A stretch of DNA of 64,000 nucleotides from Hyperoodon ampullatus (taxonomy: Eukaryota; Chordata; Mammalia; Artiodactyla; Ziphiidae): contig OX457056.1 in assembly GCA_949752795.1 (NCBI GenBank), positions 204,353,654-204,417,653 on the forward strand, in the 5' to 3' direction. This document shows positions 56,864-64,000 of the stretch, piece by piece (position 1 is the stretch's first letter; each line of letters opens with the position of its first letter). Position numbers and translations under genes: made by a program. The notes under the pieces were generated by a model. That model ran no database searches. It saw nothing but the letters and a program-made list of their open reading frames with translations, and was not told the origin of the DNA.

Positions 56864-57312
56864 TGCAGTGGGTCGAATGGCAGCCCTCAAAAAGACAAGT
56901 CCATGTGCTCATACCTGGACCCTGTGAATAGGACTTCATTTGGAAGAAGAATCTTGACGGATGTAGTTAAATGAAGGCTCTTGAGATGAGACAGGTCTGG
57001 ATTACCCTAAATTCAGTGACAAGTGTCCTTATAAACAGACAGAAAAGGAGAAAACAGACAAAGAGGAGAAGGTGATGGAAGACAGAGGCAGAGGTTGGGA
57101 GTGATACTCCACAGCCCAGGAAGGTCTGGAGCCACAGGAAGCTGGGAGAGGCAAGAGAGGATTCTTCCTTAGAGCAATTGGAGGGAGTGTGGTCCTTCGA
57201 GGACCCTGATTTCAGACGTTTGACCTCCCGAGCTGTGAGATAATAGATTCCTGTTGTTTTAAGCCACCGCATTTGTGGTCTTTGGTTATGGCAGCCCCAG
57301 GAAGCCAATGCA
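56864..57312 (+). mobile_element. MLT1-type LTR (ERVL-MaLR), solitary
   Basis: About 450 bp reading ATAGGACTTCATTTGGAAGA, GTGTCCTTATAAACAGACAG, GAGCTGTGAGATAATAGATT and TGTTGTTTTAAGCCACCGCA, ending GGCAGCCCCAGGAAGCCAAT, which is MLT1 LTR text. No internal retroviral genes accompany it. It is an old solitary LTR without coding capacity. Confidence 0.8.
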
Positions 57313-59371
57313 GTCTCAAAGCACAATGCACTCCCCTCCCCTCCCAGTTTGGCCACACTGACATTCCCATTTCTGCTGGGCACCTCCAACCTCCCCAGCT
57401 GCCGCAGCCATCGCTGTGCACCAAAGCCTGGGGCTTCCACACCAATGGGACTCTCCCTTCCGGCCCGGCGTGGTCCTTTGGAATCAGCTCCTCTAAGCTC
57501 TCCCTAATTCCCAGACACCTCAGGTAGCCCTGGCCCTGAAGGTCTTCCTGCCCCACTTCAGGGAGTTCTTGTGTCCATGAGACACAGGTCTGAGCTTTAG
57601 CTCAGTCTGATGTTCAGGGCCTGGTCTCAACCAGCCTCAGAGGAACTCTCAGGTCGCTTCCCTCCTGCCCGGGGGGGCTTCAGATTATCTACTGTCCTCT
57701 GAACACCTCCTAGACTTACTTTCCCACCATTCCCTGCAATGTCCACGCCTAACCCTACCCAATGGTCCTCACAGCCAGCCCATTTCAGAAACCGCTTCCA
57801 AGATTCTTCCAGATCCCTCCCTCCCCCAACTTCTGAGACAAATCCTTCTTTCTTGAAAGGGATAGAAGAACGAGGGGAGGGAGATGGCTTATTTATTAAG
57901 CCCCTCCGAGGGCAGGCTGGTGTCTGGTGCCTTGTGTAGATGGTGTCTCCATAGATGCGCCCCTAGCAGGGACCCAGCAAACACTTGCTCCTCAAGCCTT
58001 TATTCTTAGCTCATTTCACCGGCGCAGCAGCCCCATTTCCCAGGCAGGAGCCCAAGGCGATGAGAGGTTGAGCAATGGCTCAAGGTCACACATGTAGGAA
58101 GAGAGCAGAGGAGAGGCGGACACCATGCCAGGCCCAAGGCTCCAGACCCTGCTGTCTCCCCGGTGGACCCCAGGCTACTCTTTCATCACAGCGAGCTGCT
58201 CGCCTGAGATCTGGTCTCATCCCACCGCCTTCCTTGCTTGGGCTCCTCTTGGGTCAAGGTGGGCCTGTTTCCCTTGACACTCTGCAGAGCGCCTGGCAGA
58301 CACCAAATGCAGGGCTGCCTGCTTAGTGTGCTAAGGACAGGGCGGGCGACCTTGGGGACCCACCAGCTCACACACTGCACATGGGAGACACCCGCTTTCT
58401 AAAGACGGCCTCTATAAACGCCTCCATTCTTAGGAAGGATGCACTTCCTACAGCAAGCGTGCACCCAAGGGCCTCCCCTGACCCCCAGTTCCCTCATCAG
58501 CTTTCTAGACCTGAAATCACAGGGTGCGTTTTAACAATACAAGCGCAGTGCTAACCATTTCCCACAGCGAAGAAGCCCTCATGACTGTCAGACGTTGGCT
58601 TGGCTTGAACTAGTGTTTCTCTTCAGTTCCCCTCTGCCCACGGGCCCCATGTCACTCACAAGAGCGGCTGCCCAGAGGGAAGAGGAACACCCACCTCAGG
58701 GCAGCCAGGCCAGGGCTCCCAAACTTGTCCGCTGTCTCGCCCTTCACCCTGCGTTTTCTACACCCCAGGCCTCCAAGCACAGCAGCAAATACTCAGGACA
58801 AACCCCACTTTTGCCACGGGGCAGGGAGTGCAGTCTGCAGCAGGGGGCGGGGGAAGCCGGCTCCGGACGCAAACACACGGGCTTAGGGGAGGGGACTTAG
58901 GGGGTGGAGCAGGAAGCCGAGAGTAAATACGAAGGACAACAAAGGGAAGACAGGGCCCTCGCTCGGCCACCCGCTCCCCCGTCTCAGAGCTCAGCTGGGG
59001 ATGGATGGGATCAAATAGCCTGTCTGTGCCCGGCAGCCCCCTTCCCTGTGAGCCCTGGATGGGAACAAAGAGAGCCCAGCTCAGGAAAACACCCTGGCCT
59101 CTCCGGCATGGGTGTGGGGGGATGGGCCCCGGGGGCTTTTCTGTGGCCACAGAACAGCCAGGTCCCCCCGCCTCCTTCCCTCCCCACCCACCCAGCGCCT
59201 CTTACTCACGTGCTGCCTTAGAGGGATGCTGGCCCCTACACGGTGAAGTCCCAGGCTGCGTTCCCACCCTGGTCCCTGAGGCTTGGGTGTATCTGACACA
59301 ATGCCTGGGCCCCAGCTGGGCCGGGAGAGGGGGAGAGAGATGGGGAAGGAGGGGAGTGCTCTGGGCCTCCT

Positions 59372-59423
59372 GCACACACACGCGCACACGCGCACACACA
59401 CACACGCACACACACACACACGA
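59372..59423. repeat. Compound (CA)n/(CG)(CA)n microsatellite
   Basis: CA repeat interrupted by CGCG steps over about 52 bases. Entirely alternating purine-pyrimidine. Confidence 0.95.
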
Positions 59424-60029
59424 GTCATGCTCCGTGACTGCAAAGATCTAAAGACCCCTTTCATCTTAATAAAGGGGAACAGCAAGAGACACAAAGGCAA
59501 GTGGGAGGCCAACACAGCTGTAAAAAACTTGAGAGTTGTGTTTGGCCTCTTGGCTGTGCTCTCTGCTGCAGGGACCTGCGCTGAAAACAGAGCAGGCAGC
59601 CTGCCTGTCCTCCCTCACCAGAGCTGCATCGGTCGTCAGAGCAAACCAGTTCTCCTCCACCAGGGGAAGCTGGGGGCCTAGGCTGTAAGGCCAGGCACTA
59701 TTAGAAAAATGACCCCAGAATCATCTAGGAACACAGTCACCCTCCCTGTGAATTACACAAAACAACGACCTACAACCACATGGTTTTGCAGCCACAGGGA
59801 CGGAGTGTTGATGAGGTTGTGAGGATGCCCATGCTCTGTCCCGGCTTCTGCTCCAGGCTGCACATGGCACACAGTCGTTGTCCCAGAACCAACACACAGG
59901 TCAGGCTGGTGTAGGGCGCAAGCAGCCACTGATACTGCTGAGTTCACCTGGACATATTATACTCCCATCCCAAGGCCGCCCAGAAAGAAACAGCTCAAAG
60001 CTCTTCAGCTCAGAAGAGCTTAACACTTT

Positions 60030-60150
60030 GTAGAGGCTTAGTAGCAAAGGGGCCAAACTCTGGAATCAGAGGCCCGGCTTTGAATCCTGGTTCTCCCACT
60101 TGCTGTGACAATAGCACCTACTTCACGGCATGGCAGTCACATGGTCGTGC
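60030..60150 (+). mobile_element. MIR SINE fragment
   Basis: GGGGCCAAACTCTGGAATCAG, GGCTTTGAATCCTGGTTCTC and CCACTTGCTGTG are the sense MIR head, truncated after about 100 bases. Confidence 0.7.
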
Positions 60151-61083
60151 TCTGTAAAGGACACCGTTACTGGCATTGGTATTGGTGACAAGGCCAGGTC
60201 TCCGTTTTGACTTATTAAATCCTGCCGAGTGCATCTTAGGGACTCCTCTGGGCAGAGGGGGGTGGCCTGTATCTCTGCAGCAACTCCAGAAGCCTGGGGA
60301 CAGGGTGAAGTTGTCTCCTCTACCTCCCCGTTTTCTTCTAAAGGCCCCCAGGGGACGCCACAGGGGGAGAGCAGGAAGTTTGGCACCTGGGAAGTTCACA
60401 GCTCCCTGCTGCCCATCTGACAGCGACACTGAAAGCTCCTCCACTGCACATAGAAGGAGAAACCAGTGTTGGTCTCTGATGCCTGGCATTAAAGGTGCAG
60501 GCGCTCCATGGATGCTTGCTTGCTTGCTGAATGAATGAATGAATGAAGTCAGGACTGGGAAAAGAACCTCACTGCCTTTACTCCCAGGAGCAGGAATTTG
60601 AGATGGGAATGGAGTAAGGCATCCTGGATGAAGTAACTTCTAAGTTTTTTTTTCTGGGAGGCACCCTGCCGTTAGAAAAGCAAAGCAAAGCACTAACAGT
60701 GGTAAGCAACTCAGGAAATGTAAGCAAAAACCAAGACACACCCCTGGAGACAGACCACAGCCACTTTAGGTCTGGACAGCCTTCAGCTAATTGTAGGCTG
60801 ACTGATTCACCACCAGCGCTGACCACGATAATGACCCACAAATGAACTCTGACACAAATTATCTGACCCCCAGCTGCGTCTCTCCTTGACACCCACATCC
60901 TCGCTTGAGAACCTTCTAGAAATGGACGATAAATGGAGGATGACAGGGTTTGATGCAAATCAGGTAAGAGTAGAAGCAGAGGACCAACCCTTGGTAGAGT
61001 GACGAGCAACTCGCCCTTTCTGGAGAATGCCAGACGTGCCGCATGGCCCTGACACCCAGGGGAGGCTTTAGTAAATAGCAACC

Positions 61084-61290
61084 AATGCACTACATTTACT
61101 GAGATGTAAACATTGTGCAAAATGCTTTACATGGCTATATCATCCTCACAATAAACCTCTGAAGGAGTCACTATCCTCATAAGGAGACTGAGGCACAGAG
61201 AGGGGAGGCCATCCATTCCACATCACAGAGCCAGGATTTGAACCCAGGACTGCCCACCTTTCAAGCCTCCAATCTTCCCATGACACCATG
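61084..61290 (-). mobile_element. MIR SINE
   Basis: CATTTACTGAGATGTAAAC, AGGAGACTGAGGCACAGAGAG and AGCCAGGATTTGAACCCAGG are the antisense MIR layout. Confidence 0.85.
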
Positions 61291-62029
61291 TTGCTCAGTG
61301 CCCCTTGAAACATCAGTCATGCACCTGTGGCCTTTCCTTCCCTGCACTGTTAGGGAAAAGCAGGTGACAATTTACGTGAAACATGGGCACGAAGCAGGGA
61401 GTCAGACTTAATGAACCTATGATGTTCCTTCCACCCAGAGATTCTGGGAGTGTGGCCTGGGATATTGGAGATGGCTTTTCCTCGGGAAGCCTCCTCTGCC
61501 GTGGATTAGGAAAAAGGAGTGAGGTCTCTTCTAACCCTGGGTGGTGGGTTTGGGGGTGAGGCATCAGGAGGAAGAGGCATGGATGCATGGGGGCCTCCAG
61601 GGCAGCACACGGGGGTGGGACCCAGGCATCCCCACTCTCTTCCCCTCCAGCCCAGGCATGCCTGCCTCCTCAGTGACTCTGAAACAAAGTCTCAGCAAAC
61701 AAAGGACCTTTTCATGAACTCCAGGCAGGTCCCCTGACTGCTACTAAGAAGGCTATTGAAACAGGCTCCCAGGAGAACAGTTTGTTATGAGCACGTGGCT
61801 TTGCACCAACCAGCAGGGCCAAAATGACGACAACGCCCTCCCTTTGGTTTGATGCAGGTTGGTAGGAGACTCTCCTGCATCTGCTGCAGGAAAATAACCT
61901 GGAGGGAGAAAGTCCGGGAGAGCTTCAAGCGGAGCCCCTCCTGCTGGGCAGCAGAGCGCCCCACTGTGTTATTCACCTGGAAGTGAGCCAGTTAAACGTT
62001 GTGGGCTTTGAATTTTTTTCTTGGGACTT

Positions 62030-62150
62030 CCCTCAGAGGATCTCAAAGTGCTCTGAATATGACCTGGTACTGGCCATTACTGTCCCCATTAAACAGACAG
62101 GGAAACTGAGCCCTGTCTGTCAATATCACAGAGCAGGAGGGGACCTGGGG
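62030..62150 (-). mobile_element. MIR SINE fragment
   Basis: TACTGTCCCCATTAAACAGACAGGGAAACTGAG is the antisense MIR core. The ends are lost. Confidence 0.6.
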
Positions 62151-63560
62151 TTGGTGGTCTGCCTGTTGTCTTCTCACCTTTGACACTCAGACTTTGTGGG
62201 ATTCTGTCCTTAGGCAGGACACTGTGAACATGCTGTCCTCTCTAACACCACTCACCAAATCTCTGGTACATCTCAAACACCCTCAAATTCCTGCATAAAC
62301 TGCTGGGGAGGAAGGGATTCCACAGGTCTCATTTAGCCCACCTAGAATTCCACAGGGAAAGCCAGAGCTGGGTGAGAGGTGAACTCTGAGACTTTGCTTC
62401 TATTTCCAGCTGGTACCTACTCCTGGGGCAGTGGATTCCGGACATTCCTCCTCTGTGCGCCTTTGATCCGCATTTGATCCGAAAGCTCTGTGAGGCTACA
62501 GGAGCCCCAGCACGGGCCCTGGCACATCGTAGGTGCACAATAAGTACATACTCGCTCCATCAATGAATGAAGGTTCTCTCTTAAGTCAGCCCCCACAGGA
62601 AGGACACGAGCAGCCTTGTTTCTCACCTTCCTTTGCGGGAGGGGGCATCGGTGAAGGAGGGAAAGCCACTTTTCTGATCTCCCCATCACTGCTCTGGCCT
62701 GCTCTTGCCCTACGCCCTTCACGGATTGATTCAGGCTGTAGAAGGGAGACCCAGAGCCATGGAAGCCACCAGAAGCCCCTCAGGGGTCATGCTTTTTGCC
62801 CCAGTTGCAGTTCAGAGGACTAAACAAGACAGCATGCTGACAGCTATGCTCTGCTCTCTCGGGGCAAATCCAAGGCCCGAAGACCCTCCGCCAACTGGCT
62901 CATAGCCCGGACCTGTGGCCTGCAGCCCCGCCCTCTTCCCCTGGGCCATCCTCTAAGAAACACACCTGTGGATGTAATGCCTTCTGAGCTCCTTCCGTTC
63001 TCAACGTCAAGTGCCTTACAGTTGGGTGGTTCCTGTTCCCCCACCCCACCGTCTGACTTAAGGTGGAGGTGTTGCCTTGGGCAACAGTGATGGCACCTGT
63101 GAGGTACTTCCATTCTGCTGATGTCACGGGGTAGGCCATGTGGATGGAGGGGGATGCACTTTCTACAGGAAAACGTCACAGGTCCCAAACTGCTCAGGAG
63201 GATCCTATACACCTCTTGGGCACAACCAAATAATCCTCTTCTTGTCCCAGAAAACGTTCTCACCTTTCTCTCCCCTCTGGATGCCTGTTTAGGCCATGCC
63301 TCAAACTTGACTTCCCCTCTCCAAGTGTCAGTCAAAAGGTTGGGACGGGCAGCTTTATCCTCAGCTCTGAATGAACCCCACTCAAGGGCACCAATGATCT
63401 CCTTCTCACCACCTGGGATAATCTGGGTCCCTGTGGCCTTGCCCTTTGCCCAGACCTCAGAGGAGGGAGCAGTGGCACTAATGGGGGACGTGAGGGTCCC
63501 AATCTGGCAGAGAATGTAGATCCTCCATTGACCTCTACTGTCTTTAAAAGCTCATACTAG

Positions 63561-63900
63561 GGACTTCCTTGGTGGCACAGTGGTTGGGAATCCGCCTGCC
63601 AATGCAGGGGACACGGGTTCGATCCCTGGTCCGGGAAGATCCCACATGCCAGAGCAACTAAGCTCATGGGCCACAGCTACTGAGCCTACATGCCACAACT
63701 ACTGAAGCCCGTGCACCTACAGCCCGTGCTCCGCAACGAGAGGCCACCACAATGAGAAGCCTGCGCACTGCAATGAAGAGTAGCCCCCGCTCGGCGCAAC
63801 TAGAGAAAGCCCGTGCGCAGCAATGAAGACCCAACGCAGACAAAAATAAATAAATTTCAAAAATATAAAAATAAATAAAATAAAATATTTTAAAAAAAAA
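63561..63900 (+). mobile_element. CHR-2-like tRNA-derived SINE
   Basis: Full-length plus-strand CHR-2, head GGACTTCCTTGGTGGCACAG and an AT-rich tail. A perfect 15-bp duplication, aaaagctcatactag, lies at 63546-63560 and 63901-63915. Confidence 0.95.
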
Positions 63901-64000
63901 AAAAGCTCATACTAGCCAGATACTGGTCTGCACCAGGCACTGTGCTCAGTGTTTTATAAGCAGGTCCCATGAGGGGTTATCCACATTTTACCCATGACAG

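Larger units (their letters stand above)
47467..64000 (-). other. ITPRIP: ITPRIP intron 1 (inferred, continues beyond the window)
   Basis: The acceptor at 47467 shows that an upstream exon exists, and none is recognisable in the window. Repeats are listed separately. Unique-looking stretches without recognisable features include 47655-48110, 49980-50580, 51200-51760, 51850-52320, 52705-53150, 53330-54230, 54420-56860, 57320-59360, 59430-60000, 60560-61080, 61300-62020 and 62590-63540. Many short frames there have no homology I can name. Confidence 0.65.

Overview
The window is nuclear DNA from a mammal, very probably a cetacean (whale or dolphin). The main evidence is more than twenty tRNA-derived SINEs of the CHR type (long CHR-2-like, short CHR-1-like and about 120-bp fragments). 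Several have perfect 10-17 bp target-site duplications. CHR SINEs are the dominant SINEs of cetaceans and their closest artiodactyl relatives. The genes match the block GSTO1 - GSTO2 - ITPRIP of human 10q25.1, in the same order and orientation.

Layout. 1-7.5 kb: the 3' half of GSTO1 (last three coding exons, + strand). 7.5-8.4 kb: short intergenic space holding a 74-bp tandem duplication. 8.44-8.93 kb: a CpG island with CCAAT boxes, GC boxes and an ETS site, the likely GSTO2 promoter. 8.9-30.8 kb: GSTO2 (+ strand) with six coding exons ending at a canonical AATAAA. 30.8-43.6 kb: repeat-rich intergenic DNA. This holds a small minus-strand reading frame at 40,244-40,495 that I recognise as a copy of LCE6A (a late cornified envelope gene), far from its normal home in the epidermal differentiation complex. 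43.65-47.47 kb: the 3' UTR (end tentative) and single coding exon of ITPRIP (- strand). 47.47-64.0 kb: intron 1 of ITPRIP, with old MIR, MER5 and MLT1 elements, young CHR SINEs, a mariner hairpin and CA repeats.

The two omega-class glutathione transferases are tandem paralogues of a redox pathway (dehydroascorbate reduction, thiol transfer, methylated arsenic reduction). ITPRIP encodes a membrane-associated Mab-21-like protein that modulates IP3-receptor calcium release. No functional link between ITPRIP and the GSTO pair is evident beyond neighbourhood.

The points most worth following are: (1) the ectopic LCE6A-like gene, open for 83 codons and stopped three codons early; (2) GSTO2, whose conserved N-terminal frame carries GTG and no ATG where the start is expected, so initiation or function may be altered; (3) the tandem duplication beside GSTO1; (4) a duplicated segment of about 150 bp between GSTO2 and ITPRIP; (5) a SINE that appears to carry a small 3' transduction. 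I found no CRISPR, prokaryotic or viral coding system. Family names and comparisons with human proteins come from memory, not from searches.
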